The notes under the pieces: generated by a model | Database searches by the model: none | Told to the model about the DNA's origin: nothing | Seen by the model: the letters and a program-made list of their open reading frames with translations, nothing else | Position numbers and translations under genes: made by a program | NCBI GenBank assembly: GCA_036260395.1 | Contig: DASZZY010000100.1 | Span: forward strand, 1 to 34,771 | Reading direction: 5' to 3' | DNA: 34,771 nucleotides | DNA from: DASZZY01 sp036260395 | GTDB taxonomy: Bacteria; Actinomycetota; UBA4738; CALAEC01 | Shown here: piece after piece, positions 14,672 through 22,532 of the stretch | Layout of the letters: each line of letters begins with the position of its first letter | Numbering within the stretch: the first letter of the stretch is position 1

Positions 14672-15802
14672 GTGCTGGCCTACCTGGCGGTCTTCGTGGT
14701 CTCGATCGCCGCGGCGTTCCTGGCGACGCCGGTGGTCCGAAGGCTCGCCACGCGGTTCGGGGCCATCGACCGGCCCTCGGACCGGAAGGTCCACCCCAAG
14801 CCCACCCCGACGCTGGGGGGGCTGGCCCTGTGGCTCGCCGTGCTGGCCGGGCTCGGCGTGGCGGCGCTGCTCCCGGCGTTCCGGGAGCTGTTCCGGACGT
14901 CCTCCGAGCCCCTGGGGGCCGCCCTGGCCGGGACGGTGGTGGTGGTCCTCGGGGTCTACGACGACGTCCGGGGCCTGTCCGTGCCCGCGAAGGTGGCCGG
15001 CCAGATCCTGGCCGCCGGCCTGCTGATCCTGGCCGGCGTCCAACTGTTCTACTTCTGGTTCCCGGGCCTCGGCGTGCTGTCGCTCTCAGCCGACCTGGCG
15101 GTGCCGCTCACGCTGCTGTGGGTGCTGGCCATGGTCAACGCGGTCAACCTGATCGACGGGCTGGACGGGCTGGCGGCCGGGGTGGTGGCCATCGCCGCCG
15201 GTGCCTTCTTCGCCTATTCGTTCCAGACGGGCGACGTGCCGTTCGGCGAGCCCTCGCCGGCATCGCTTCTCTGCGTCGTCGTGGCGGGCGCGAGCCTGGG
15301 GTTCCTGCCGCACAACTTCTTCCCCGCCCGGGTCTTCATGGGCGACTCGGGGAGCATGCTGCTCGGCGTGCTCCTGGCGGCGGCGACGATCTCCGGCGTG
15401 GGGCGGACCGTGGACCCATCGATCTCCAACCTCGCGGCGCTGGCGATCCCGGTGGTGATCCCGCTGCTGGTCCTGGCGATCCCGTTCACCGACGTGGTCC
15501 TGGCGATCGTCCGCCGCATCCGGCGAGGGCGGCCCGTGACCCGGCCCGACAAGGAGCACATCCACCACCACCTGATGGAGATCGGCCACACCCACCGGCA
15601 GGCGGTCCTGTTGATGTACCTGTGGAGCGCGCTCCTGGGGGCCGCGGCGTTGGCCATCACGTTCGTCCGCAGCATCGCGCTGGCGGGCGGGGTCGTGATC
15701 GGGGTCGCCGCGGTCCTCCTCGGCACCTCGGTCCCCAGGATGATGCGCCGGGCGGGCCGGGTGGCCTCGCAGCCTCCGGTCGGATCGAACCGGCCGGGCT
15801 GA
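14672..15802 (+). CDS. wecA: Undecaprenyl-phosphate glycosyl-1-phosphate transferase (WecA/TagO family)
   Basis: This membrane enzyme moves an N-acetylhexosamine-1-phosphate from a UDP-sugar to undecaprenyl or decaprenyl phosphate, the first step of a cell-envelope polymer. Its 376 residues carry the family motifs: DRKVHPKPTPTLGG, DD at 97-98 (GVYDDVRGL), NAVNLIDGLDGLAAG at 156-170, FMGDSGSM around D225, and HIHHH at 296-300, within about ten to eleven membrane helices. The His motif and the length favour WecA/TagO over MraY. The GTG at 14672 follows the glyA stop by one base. In Actinomycetota this gene commonly sits just before atpI; here the RTX gene and the polyamine cluster intervene. 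Confidence 0.95.
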   Translation: MLAYLAVFVVSIAAAFLATPVVRRLATRFGAIDRPSDRKVHPKPTPTLGGLALWLAVLAGLGVAALLPAFRELFRTSSEPLGAALAGTVVVVLGVYDDVRGLSVPAKVAGQILAAGLLILAGVQLFYFWFPGLGVLSLSADLAVPLTLLWVLAMVNAVNLIDGLDGLAAGVVAIAAGAFFAYSFQTGDVPFGEPSPASLLCVVVAGASLGFLPHNFFPARVFMGDSGSMLLGVLLAAATISGVGRTVDPSISNLAALAIPVVIPLLVLAIPFTDVVLAIVRRIRRGRPVTRPDKEHIHHHLMEIGHTHRQAVLLMYLWSALLGAAALAITFVRSIALAGGVVIGVAAVLLGTSVPRMMRRAGRVASQPPVGSNRPG

Positions 15803-15831
15803 AGCTCGGCAGCCTCGCGGCGGCGCGCTGG

Positions 15832-16800
15832 CTACGTCTCGCAGGAACGCAGACGGTCGTTCCCCGGGCCACCGACGCAGGAGTCGGTTCCCGGGCCACC
15901 GACGAGAAGGTCGTTGCCCTTGTGGCCGAAGAGCTGGTCGTTCCCCTTCCTGCCCTTCAGCTGGTCATGGCCTCCCTTGCCCCGGAGGACGTCCTTGCCG
16001 CCGCCGCCGACCGCGATGTCGTCGCCTCCTCCCCCGACGAACTCATCGTTGCCACCGGCGCCGACGAGGAGATCGCCTCCGGGTCCTCCATTCATGAAGC
16101 AGGAAGCGATCGTCCTCAGCTCGTCGTTGCCGCCGTCGCCGAACAGAGCACTCCCTCCCACACCGAGGAGCAGGTCGGGCCCCGCCCCCCCGGATAGTTG
16201 AAGGATGGCGCCGGTCAGTGTCTCGCCGGTTCCGGCACCGCCGCCGGCATCGAGGCTGTCGCTCCCACCACTGCCTCGAAGGCCCACGTTCGGCGAGTCC
16301 GTCGTCACGTCGGCATCGATGCCGTCGACCTCGGACGCATCGAGGTTGATGGCGACCGGCAGAGGATCTCCCACGTTGGCGCCGACCGTGATCGTGTCCC
16401 CTCCCGCGCTTCCCATGACCGTGATGCCCTCGGGCGCCTGCACCGCGCCGTGGTCCACCTGGAACTCGATCTCATCGGAGTCCCCCGCCTCGTCCTCGAA
16501 GCCCGGCGCGAACGGGCCACCGGAGAGCGAGATCGTGACGAAAGTGAAGACCGCGGATCCACCGAGATCCTCGACGAGGACGGTATCCGTGTTCATCACG
16601 GTGGCATCACCGCAGGCGGTCCCGTTGACCGTGATGGCGTCCTCGGAGCGCTGGATGATCGCCTCGTCGAAGTTCGCCTCCATCGTGACGGTTGCGGTCT
16701 TGGCATCCTCGTCGTAGTTGCAGATGACGGCCGCGGACGCCCCAGCCGGTGCGGCGATCGTCGCGGTGGCGATGACGAATACGGCGCTAGGGATGTGCAT
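15832..16800 (-). CDS. Secreted RTX-type calcium-binding repeat protein
   Basis: The 322-residue protein starts at the ATG complementary to 16798-16800, preceded by AGGAGAGGGGG. A signal peptide ending in GASA leads into an N-terminal beta region (about 24-180). The C-terminal third is made of glycine/aspartate nonapeptides of the GGxGxDxLxG type, about nine in tandem (GGPGGDLLVG, GGGDDIAVG, KGGHDQLKG, RKGNDQLFG, HKGNDLLVG and others), which form calcium-bound parallel beta rolls. It ends with the DSCVGGPGNDRLRSCE motif often seen in actinobacterial repeat proteins. The longer reading from 16860 overlaps the promoter and is not preferred. It converges on wecA with only 29 bases between the stops. 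Confidence 0.88.
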   Translation of the reverse strand: MHIPSAVFVIATATIAAPAGASAAVICNYDEDAKTATVTMEANFDEAIIQRSEDAITVNGTACGDATVMNTDTVLVEDLGGSAVFTFVTISLSGGPFAPGFEDEAGDSDEIEFQVDHGAVQAPEGITVMGSAGGDTITVGANVGDPLPVAINLDASEVDGIDADVTTDSPNVGLRGSGGSDSLDAGGGAGTGETLTGAILQLSGGAGPDLLLGVGGSALFGDGGNDELRTIASCFMNGGPGGDLLVGAGGNDEFVGGGGDDIAVGGGGKDVLRGKGGHDQLKGRKGNDQLFGHKGNDLLVGGPGTDSCVGGPGNDRLRSCET

Positions 16801-16824
16801 GGTGGGACCCCCTCTCCTGAACCG

Positions 16825-16853
16825 CTTGTACCAGGGTGCCCGTCGGCGGTCAA
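16825..16853 (-). promoter_or_regulatory. Promoter TTGACC-N17-TACAAG for the RTX gene
   Basis: On the minus strand TTGACC (16853-16848) and TACAAG (16830-16825) are spaced by exactly 17 bases. Transcription would begin about 17 bases before the ATG, leaving room for the strong AGGAGAGG ribosome site. The -35 hexamer is identical to that proposed for the FG-GAP protein gene. Confidence 0.6.
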
Positions 16854-16875
16854 GAGACAAGCCGACTGCGGTACG

Positions 16876-18243
16876 TCAGGTGGTCAGCGCCAGGCAGAAC
16901 TCGGCGTAGGCCTCCACGTACCGGGCAATGTCGTCCTCGGAGTGCTGAACGGAGATCGTCCACTGCTCCTCGTCGCCGGGCGTCATGAAGATGCCGCGGT
17001 TCACCATCCACGGCCAGGACGCCTCGAACAGCTGGACGTCGCACTCCAGGAAGTCGCGATAGTTGACCAGGGGGTCCGGCCGGTACGAGACGCAGCCCTT
17101 GGAGCCCAGGTCGATGGTGTGGGCCGGCACGTCGTGCGCCTCGATGGCCGAGCGGCACCCCTCGGCCAGCATCGTGCCGAGCTTGCCGAGGTGCTCGTAG
17201 GCGTCCGGGGTCAGGACCTCGGTGAGCGCCGCCAGTCCCGCCGCCATGGCCAGCGGGTTCCCGTTGAACGTCCCCTGCTGCGCGGCGCCGCGCTCGATCT
17301 CGCCCATGATCTCGGCGCGGCCGCCGAAGGCCCCGGCCGGCACGCCGCCGCCGATGGCCTTGGCGAAACACTTCAGGTCGGGCTGGACGCCGAACCGCTC
17401 GGCGGCGCCGCCGGGGGCCACCGTGGCCCCGGACTTCACCTCGTCGAAGATCAGCACGACGCCGTGGCGGGTGCACAGCTCGCGGACCGCCTCCAGGTAC
17501 CCCGGCTGCGGCAGGCAGATGCCGATGTTCATCATCACCGGCTCCATGATCAGGCACGCCACCTCGCCGGCCCGCTCCTCGAGCAGCCGCTCGAGCGCCC
17601 CGGTGTCGTTGAACGGGACGACGAGCGTGTGCCGGGCGGTGTCGGCCGGGATGCCCCTGGACATGGGTGCCGACGCCGGCCGGTCGCGCCCGCCCATGGC
17701 GTCGGCGTTGGGTACGACGGAGAACATCACCGCGTCGTGGTGCCCGTGGTACGACCCCTCGATCTTCACGATGGCGTCCCGGCCGGTGGCCGCCCGGGCC
17801 ACCCGGATGGCGTCCATGGTGGCCTCGGTCCCGGAGTTCGTGAACCGGACACGATCGATGGAGAACCGGCGGCACAGCTCCTCGGCCAGGGCCACGGTGA
17901 GCTCGGTGGACACCGCGAAGTGCGTCCCGGAGCGCGCCGCCCGCTCGATGGCCTCCGCCACCTTCGGGTGGGCGTGGCCGACGACCATGGTCCCGAAGCC
18001 GTTGTGGAAGTCGACGTACTCGGTGCCGTCCAGGTCCCACACCCGGCTGCCCTGGCCCCGGGCCAGGTAGATCGGATAGGGGTCCGCCGCCTGGAACGAC
18101 GACCCGACCCCCATGGGGAGCGAGCGGACGGCTCGCTCGTACAGCCGCGCGGACGCCGGCGTGCGCGCCTCGAGGCGCGCGGCCTCCTCCAGGGCCATCT
18201 CCTTCGCGCGTGCCGTCAGGGCCACGTGATCGCTCACCGCCAC
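16876..18243 (-). CDS. Class III PLP-dependent aminotransferase (glutamate-1-semialdehyde aminotransferase-like)
   Basis: The 455-residue protein is a fold-type I class III aminotransferase. Visible motifs are VWDLDGTEYVDFHNGFG, TNSGTEATMDAIRVARA (phosphate cup), EGSYHGHHD, MEPVMMNIG, FDEVKSG (the Asp that binds the PLP pyridine) and the Schiff-base Lys295 in CFAKAIGGGVPAGAFGG. Sequence style is closest to HemL, but no heme gene is near. It is the last gene of the potA-D-B-C operon, starting four bases after the potC stop, so transamination of a transported amine or amino acid is more likely than heme synthesis. GTG 18243 is the chosen start; GTG 18237 is possible. Confidence 0.9.
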   Translation of the reverse strand: MAVSDHVALTARAKEMALEEAARLEARTPASARLYERAVRSLPMGVGSSFQAADPYPIYLARGQGSRVWDLDGTEYVDFHNGFGTMVVGHAHPKVAEAIERAARSGTHFAVSTELTVALAEELCRRFSIDRVRFTNSGTEATMDAIRVARAATGRDAIVKIEGSYHGHHDAVMFSVVPNADAMGGRDRPASAPMSRGIPADTARHTLVVPFNDTGALERLLEERAGEVACLIMEPVMMNIGICLPQPGYLEAVRELCTRHGVVLIFDEVKSGATVAPGGAAERFGVQPDLKCFAKAIGGGVPAGAFGGRAEIMGEIERGAAQQGTFNGNPLAMAAGLAALTEVLTPDAYEHLGKLGTMLAEGCRSAIEAHDVPAHTIDLGSKGCVSYRPDPLVNYRDFLECDVQLFEASWPWMVNRGIFMTPGDEEQWTISVQHSEDDIARYVEAYAEFCLALTT

Positions 18244-18247
18244 CTCC

Positions 18248-19132
18248 TCATCCGCCCGCCGCGGCCGGGACCCGGGGGGCCACCTCCTCCGGCTTCATCC
18301 CGCGGTAGCTCCGGCGCTGGACGACGACGCTCAGGATCGCCAGGCCCACCCCGACCAGGAAGATGATCGTTCCCATCACGTTCACCTGAGGCGGGATCCC
18401 GAACCGGGAGGCGCCCACGACCCACAGCGGGAACGTCAGCGTCTGCCCCGCGTTGAACAGCGTGATGACGTAGTCGTCGACCGACAGGGCGAAGGCCAGC
18501 ACCGCCGCGGCCAGGATGCCGGGGAAGATCAGGGGGAACGTCACCGTCCGGAACGCGGCCCACGGCGTGGCCCCCAGGTCCTTGGCCGCCTCCTCCCACT
18601 CGGGGTTGAACCCGTGCGTCCGGGCCTTCACCGTCACCACCACGAATGAGATGTTGAACATGATGTGGGCCAGCAGGATCGTCACGAAACCGCGGTCGAC
18701 ACCGAACGTCACGAACAGCGACAGGAGGGAGGCGCCCAGCACGACCTCGGGCGTCCCCAGCGGGAGGAAGATGAACAGGTTCGTCGCCCCGCGCCCCCGG
18801 AAGCGGTGGCGGGTGAGGGCCAGGCCCATCAGGGTACCCAGCGTGGTGGCCACCACCGTGCTGAGGGCCGCGATCGCTAGCGAGTTCTGGAGCGCTGACG
18901 TGAGGTCCGGGAAGTCGAACAGCGTCCGGTACCACCGCAGCGTGAACCCCTGCCACGTGTAGTTGAACCGCCCCTTGAGGTCGTTGAACCCGAACAGGAT
19001 CATCACCGCGATCGGGAAGAAGAGGTACGCGATCACCAGGGCGGTGTAGACGGGCATCCCCCACCGCCGGCGGGCCCGCGGCGCGGCCGCCGTCTCCGTC
19101 GCCGTGGCGTCGTCGTCGATGGTCCGGCTCAT
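18248..19132 (-). CDS. potC: Polyamine-type ABC transporter permease, PotC
   Basis: This 294-residue inner-membrane permease of a spermidine/putrescine-type importer has about six membrane helices. The EAA loop WEEAAKDLGATPWAAF, near 190-205, contacts the ATPase. The N-terminus is short and cytoplasmic (SRTIDDDATATETAAAP). The ATG at 19132 overlaps the potB stop as ATGA. It forms the heterodimeric channel with PotB. The tail after the last helix is charged and Pro-rich. Confidence 0.94.
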   Translation of the reverse strand: MSRTIDDDATATETAAAPRARRRWGMPVYTALVIAYLFFPIAVMILFGFNDLKGRFNYTWQGFTLRWYRTLFDFPDLTSALQNSLAIAALSTVVATTLGTLMGLALTRHRFRGRGATNLFIFLPLGTPEVVLGASLLSLFVTFGVDRGFVTILLAHIMFNISFVVVTVKARTHGFNPEWEEAAKDLGATPWAAFRTVTFPLIFPGILAAAVLAFALSVDDYVITLFNAGQTLTFPLWVVGASRFGIPPQVNVMGTIIFLVGVGLAILSVVVQRRSYRGMKPEEVAPRVPAAAGG

Positions 19133-19989
19133 CCGGTCAGCTCCTCGGTTCCCAGCAACCGGGCGTAGAGCGACACGGCCACCAGGATCCCGAACATGAG
19201 GATGAAGGACAGCGCCGCGGCCTCTGGGTAGTCGTTGTTCACGAGGTACTCGCGCTGGACCACATTGCCGATCATCGTCGTGCTCGGCCCGCCCAGCAGC
19301 TCGGCGTTGATGAAGTCGCCCACCGCGGGGATGAACGTCAGCAGCGACCCGGCGAAGACCCCCGGCAGCGATAGGGGGAACGTGACCCGCATGAAGGCCG
19401 TGAAGCGGCTTGAGTACAGGTCGCCGGCCGCGTCCAGCAGGCTCTTGTCCATCTTCTCCAGCGACACGTACAGCGGCAGCGCCATGAACGGCAGGAAGTT
19501 GTAGATGAGCCCGCCGATCACCGCGATCGGGGTCGCCAGGACCCGGAATCCCTCCTCCACCAGCCCGACGTTCTTGAGGGCCCCGAGGAACAGCCCGTTG
19601 TCGGCGAGGACCACCTTCCACGACAGCGTCCGGATCACGAACGACACGAAGAACGGGAGGATGACCAGGAACAGCAGGGCGTTCTTCCACCGGCCGCCGC
19701 GGAAGGCGATCGTGTAAGCCAGCGGATAGGCGATGGCCAGACAGACCAGCGTCACCACGAGCCCGTAGGCGAGCGACCGGATGAACTGGGTGTCGTTCCG
19801 GAGGAGGACCTCGGGATACACGCCGACGTTCCACGTCAGCCGGTAACCCAAGGCGAGCGACCCGGTCTGGAGCGACACCGACAGCATGGAGATCGTCGGC
19901 ACGACGTAGAACAGGAGCAGCCACAGGCCGCCGGGCAGGAGCAGCAGGTAGGCCGGCGAGAGCCTCCGGCCGGGCCGGGCCGCCGTCAG
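19129..19989 (-). CDS. potB: Polyamine-type ABC transporter permease, PotB, apparent CTG start
   Basis: The 286-residue permease begins with TAARPGRRLSPAYLLLLPGG and contains about six helices and an EAA loop (LLDAAGDLYSSRFTAFMRV). No ATG, GTG or TTG exists in this frame near the expected start. A CTG at 19989-19987 overlaps the potD stop as CTGA and has AGGAGG ten bases upstream, which makes it the best start. The long upstream open frame runs antisense-like through potD and lacks homology. A consensus error hiding a normal start codon is the alternative. Confidence 0.9.
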   Translation of the reverse strand: MTAARPGRRLSPAYLLLLPGGLWLLLFYVVPTISMLSVSLQTGSLALGYRLTWNVGVYPEVLLRNDTQFIRSLAYGLVVTLVCLAIAYPLAYTIAFRGGRWKNALLFLVILPFFVSFVIRTLSWKVVLADNGLFLGALKNVGLVEEGFRVLATPIAVIGGLIYNFLPFMALPLYVSLEKMDKSLLDAAGDLYSSRFTAFMRVTFPLSLPGVFAGSLLTFIPAVGDFINAELLGGPSTTMIGNVVQREYLVNNDYPEAAALSFILMFGILVAVSLYARLLGTEELTG

Positions 19990-21185
19990 CCTTGCACCAC
20001 CTCCTGGAACAGGTCGTTCCAGACCTCCTCCTCCTCCAGGTCGAGGCGCTTGTAGGGATGGAGCTGGGCCAGCGTGTCCTCCGTGGGGAAGACCAGCTCG
20101 CTCTCCGCCAGCTCCCGGAGGTACCGCGGCCCACCGCCGGCGATGTCCTCTTGGACGAGCTCCTGGACCCCATCGACCGGGGACTCGTACCACACCCACT
20201 CGGTGATGTTCGTGGCGATCCGCGGCTGATACACGTAGTCGATGAACGCGTGGGCGTCCGTGGGGTTCTCCGCTCCGGCCGGGATGACCATGTTGTCGGT
20301 CCACGCCATCCCGCCCTCCTCCGGGATGACGAACCGGAGGTCCGGGTTGTCGAGCGACAGGGCGAAGATGTCGCCCGACCACGCCATCGACAGCGCCAGG
20401 TTCCCGGCGCCCAGCTGGTCCGTGTACTCGTTGCCGTAGAAGTCGCGGAAGTTGCCCCGGTTGTCGATCAAGAGCTGCTGGGCCTTCTCGACGTCCTCGA
20501 CGGTGGCATCCTGCGGCTCGACCCCGAGCGAGAGCAGGACGAGGCCGAACGTGTCCCGCATCTCGGAGAACATCCCGACCCGGCCCTCGAACTCGGGGTC
20601 GAGGAGGTCCTGGACGCTGGTGATCTCCCGCCCCGTGGCCGAGATGTCGTACCCGATGCCCGTGATGCCGGCGGCCCACGGGAAGCTGTGGGCGTTGCCC
20701 GGGTCGTACCAGGGGTCACGGAACTTGTCGGCCAGGTTCTCCGTCGCCGTCGGGAGGCGGTCGTGGTGCAGCCGCTCGGCGTACCCGAGGTCGATCATCT
20801 TGGCGACCAGCCAGTCGGTGACCACGATGATGTCCCACCCCGTCGGCTCTCCCTGGGACAGGGGCTCCCGGATCGTCCCGAAGAACTCCTCGTTGTCGTT
20901 GATCACGGTCTTGTAGCTGATGTCGATCCCGGTCTCCTCGCGGAACGAGATCAGCGTGGGGCTCCGGCCCCCGGACTTGTCGATGTAGAGCGGCCAGTTC
21001 GCCATGTTGAGTTCGCCGCTTTCCGGTGGCAGCTCCTCGAGGCGCTGTCGCGGCCGGCGTTCCGCCTGGACCCCGCAGGCGGCCAGGAACGCCATGGCCC
21101 CGAGGTACATCGACCCTCGCCCGGCCGTCCGCAGCAGCTCTCGACGCGACATCGGCCGGCCCAACGCCCGCTCCCGCTCAGTCAC
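19986..21185 (-). CDS. potD: Polyamine-type ABC transporter substrate-binding lipoprotein, PotD
   Basis: The 399-residue protein is a PotD/PotF-like periplasmic-type binding protein. The N-terminus has a twin-arginine pattern (SRRELLR, R14-R15), a hydrophobic stretch and the lipobox LAAC (C37), so it is probably exported by Tat and lipid-anchored. The mature part shows family landmarks ELNMANWPLYID, GWDIIVVTDWLV, FPWAAGITGIGYD and GNLALSMAWSGD. The ligand is likely a polyamine, but the binding residues were not checked one by one. GTG 21185 overlaps the potA stop; the in-frame ATG giving MSRRELL is a plausible shorter start. Confidence 0.93.
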   Translation of the reverse strand: MTERERALGRPMSRRELLRTAGRGSMYLGAMAFLAACGVQAERRPRQRLEELPPESGELNMANWPLYIDKSGGRSPTLISFREETGIDISYKTVINDNEEFFGTIREPLSQGEPTGWDIIVVTDWLVAKMIDLGYAERLHHDRLPTATENLADKFRDPWYDPGNAHSFPWAAGITGIGYDISATGREITSVQDLLDPEFEGRVGMFSEMRDTFGLVLLSLGVEPQDATVEDVEKAQQLLIDNRGNFRDFYGNEYTDQLGAGNLALSMAWSGDIFALSLDNPDLRFVIPEEGGMAWTDNMVIPAGAENPTDAHAFIDYVYQPRIATNITEWVWYESPVDGVQELVQEDIAGGGPRYLRELAESELVFPTEDTLAQLHPYKRLDLEEEEVWNDLFQEVVQG

Positions 21186-22320
21186 CGCTCGCTCCTTCCT
21201 GCCGGGGGCCCCGGCGCACGACGAAGGTGTGCTCCGGCCGCCACGACAGCGCCACCCGCTGCCCGGGACCGGGCGGCGGCGCGTCGGACGTGCCGGCGTT
21301 CTGCGCGTAGACGGTCAGGGTCTGCCCCGACCGCGTGCGCACCGTGTAGACGTTGCTGACCCCGACGAACGTGGCGTCCCGGACGTGGCCCTCGATGACG
21401 TTCCCCTCGCCGCCGCCGGGGGGAGCGGCGATCGAGATCTTCTCGGGGCGGACCCCGACCTTCACCTCGCCCTCGGTGCCGTTCAGCGTCTGGGCCGGGA
21501 CGCGGACCTTCTCCCCGGAGGAGAGCGCGACCAGCCGGAACCCGGCCTCGGTCGGCCCGACCGTCCCCTCGAGCAGGTTCGAGGCGCCCAGGAAGCCGGC
21601 CACGAACTCGGTGGCCGGCCGCTCGTAGACGTCCTGGGGGGCTCCCACCTGCTCGATCCGCCCGTCCCGCATCACGGCGATGCGGTCGGACATCGTCATG
21701 GCCTCCTCCTGGTCGTGCGTCACGTAGATGAACGAGATGCCGACCTCGTCCTGGATGCGCTTCAGCTCGAGCTGCATCTGCTTGCGCAGCTTCAGGTCCA
21801 GGGCCCCCAGCGGCTCGTCGAGGAGGAGCACCCGCGGTTGGTTGACCAGGGCCCGTGCCAGCGCCACGCGCTGCTGCTGACCGCCCGACAGCTGGAACGG
21901 CCGGCGGCGCTCGAACCCGGGGAGATCCACGAGGCGCAGGATGTCCCGGACCCGCTCGGCGATCCGGTCCTTCGGGACCCCTTTGCGACGCAGGCCGTAC
22001 GCCACGTTGCCGAAGACGTCCAGGTGGGGGAACAGGGCATAGGACTGGAACACGGTGTTCACGTCGCGGTGGTGCGGCGGCAGGCGGGCCACGTCCTTCC
22101 CGGCCAGCTCGATGCGCCCGGCGTCCGGCTGCTCGAAGCCGCCGATCATCCGGAGCGTGGTCGTCTTCCCGCAGCCCGAGGGTCCCAAAAGGCTGAAGAA
22201 CTCGCCGCGGGAGATGTCGAGCGAGACGTCGTCCACCGCCACCACCTCGCCGAACCGCTTGGTGACGTGGACGAGCCGGACGTCGGCGTCGCCGCCGACC
22301 CCCGTCCTCGCCGGCTCCAT
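21178..22320 (-). CDS. potA: Polyamine-type ABC transporter ATPase, PotA
   Basis: The 380-residue ATPase energises the PotBCD importer. It has Walker A LLGPSGCGKTT (K52), the signature QLSGGQQQRVALARAL, Walker B VLLLDEPLGALD and the switch His in VTHDQEEAM, followed by a C-terminal TOBE-type regulatory domain (VRPEKISIAAPP). The start MEPARTG at 22320 is favoured because a TAGGCT hexamer ends seven bases upstream, as in a leaderless gene, and because it fits the usual length. Upstream ATGs at 22356 and 22416 would add 12 or 32 residues of low-complexity sequence. It is the first gene of a minus-strand operon and is divergent from the ATP synthase operon. Confidence 0.93.
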   Translation of the reverse strand: MEPARTGVGGDADVRLVHVTKRFGEVVAVDDVSLDISRGEFFSLLGPSGCGKTTTLRMIGGFEQPDAGRIELAGKDVARLPPHHRDVNTVFQSYALFPHLDVFGNVAYGLRRKGVPKDRIAERVRDILRLVDLPGFERRRPFQLSGGQQQRVALARALVNQPRVLLLDEPLGALDLKLRKQMQLELKRIQDEVGISFIYVTHDQEEAMTMSDRIAVMRDGRIEQVGAPQDVYERPATEFVAGFLGASNLLEGTVGPTEAGFRLVALSSGEKVRVPAQTLNGTEGEVKVGVRPEKISIAAPPGGGEGNVIEGHVRDATFVGVSNVYTVRTRSGQTLTVYAQNAGTSDAPPPGPGQRVALSWRPEHTFVVRRGPRQEGASGD

Positions 22321-22327
22321 GCGAGCA

Positions 22328-22333
22328 AGCCTA
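22328..22333 (-). promoter_or_regulatory. -10 hexamer TAGGCT for potA
   Basis: On the minus strand TAGGCT ends seven bases before the potA ATG (22320), which would give a leaderless message. A second possible -10, TACAAA (22391-22386), lies further upstream and would serve the longer ATG at 22356. Confidence 0.45.
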
Positions 22334-22430
22334 GCGGTGGTGTTGGGGTTCCGCATCGCGTCCGGGCCGAAAAACGGCCACGGGCTTTGTACAGTCGGGC
22401 GGCGGGTTGGCGGCATACCGGCGCCGCGTC

Positions 22431-22436
22431 TAAGAT
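22431..22436 (+). promoter_or_regulatory. Upstream -10-like hexamer TAAGAT of the ATP synthase operon
   Basis: TAAGAT ends six bases before a GTG at 22443 that opens a 30-codon in-frame extension of the first atp gene. If used, its start site would fall inside the CRP-like palindrome, so a bound regulator would block it. Confidence 0.35.
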
Positions 22437-22439
22437 GCG

Positions 22440-22459
22440 CTTGTGAAAAGTTTCACAAG
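22440..22459. promoter_or_regulatory. CRP/FNR-family operator palindrome between pot and atp operons
   Basis: The sequence CTTGTGAAAAGTTTCACAAG has 9-base arms around a 2-base centre and contains TGTGA-N6-TCACA, the consensus of CRP, GlxR and related regulators. It is AT-rich in very GC-rich DNA, so chance occurrence is unlikely. Its centre lies about 80 bases upstream of the start site predicted from TATACT for the atp operon. GlxR, a CRP homologue, is known to control the ATP synthase operon in Corynebacterium. The regulator here is inferred and not encoded in the window. Confidence 0.75.
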
Positions 22460-22516
22460 CTCGGATGCCGCCGGCGCGGCCCGCCCTGCGGTTCGCGGGC
22501 GCCGGCGGGCGGCCGA

Positions 22517-22522
22517 TATACT
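22517..22522 (+). promoter_or_regulatory. -10 hexamer TATACT of the ATP synthase operon
   Basis: TATACT ends ten bases before the ATG at 22533, leaving a leader of about four bases. No convincing -35 is visible, which is common in this window and compatible with activator-dependent transcription from the CRP-like site. Confidence 0.55.
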
Positions 22523-22532
22523 TGCCCGGCCC

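Noticed and set aside
15883..16200. DNA-level tandem repeat or CRISPR-like array at the end of the RTX gene
   Set aside because: The periodicity comes from the nonapeptide repeats of the protein. The DNA units are diverged and there are no spacers.
16198..18366. A 722-residue plus-strand frame over the RTX and aminotransferase genes
   Set aside because: It is antisense to two clear genes and shows only Arg/Gly/His-rich shadow sequence.
22443..22532. GTG at 22443 as the start of the first atp gene
   Set aside because: It would add a low-complexity 30-residue segment and place the start within the CRP-like palindrome. ATG 22533 gives a normal AtpZ/AtpI length. It is kept as an alternative only.
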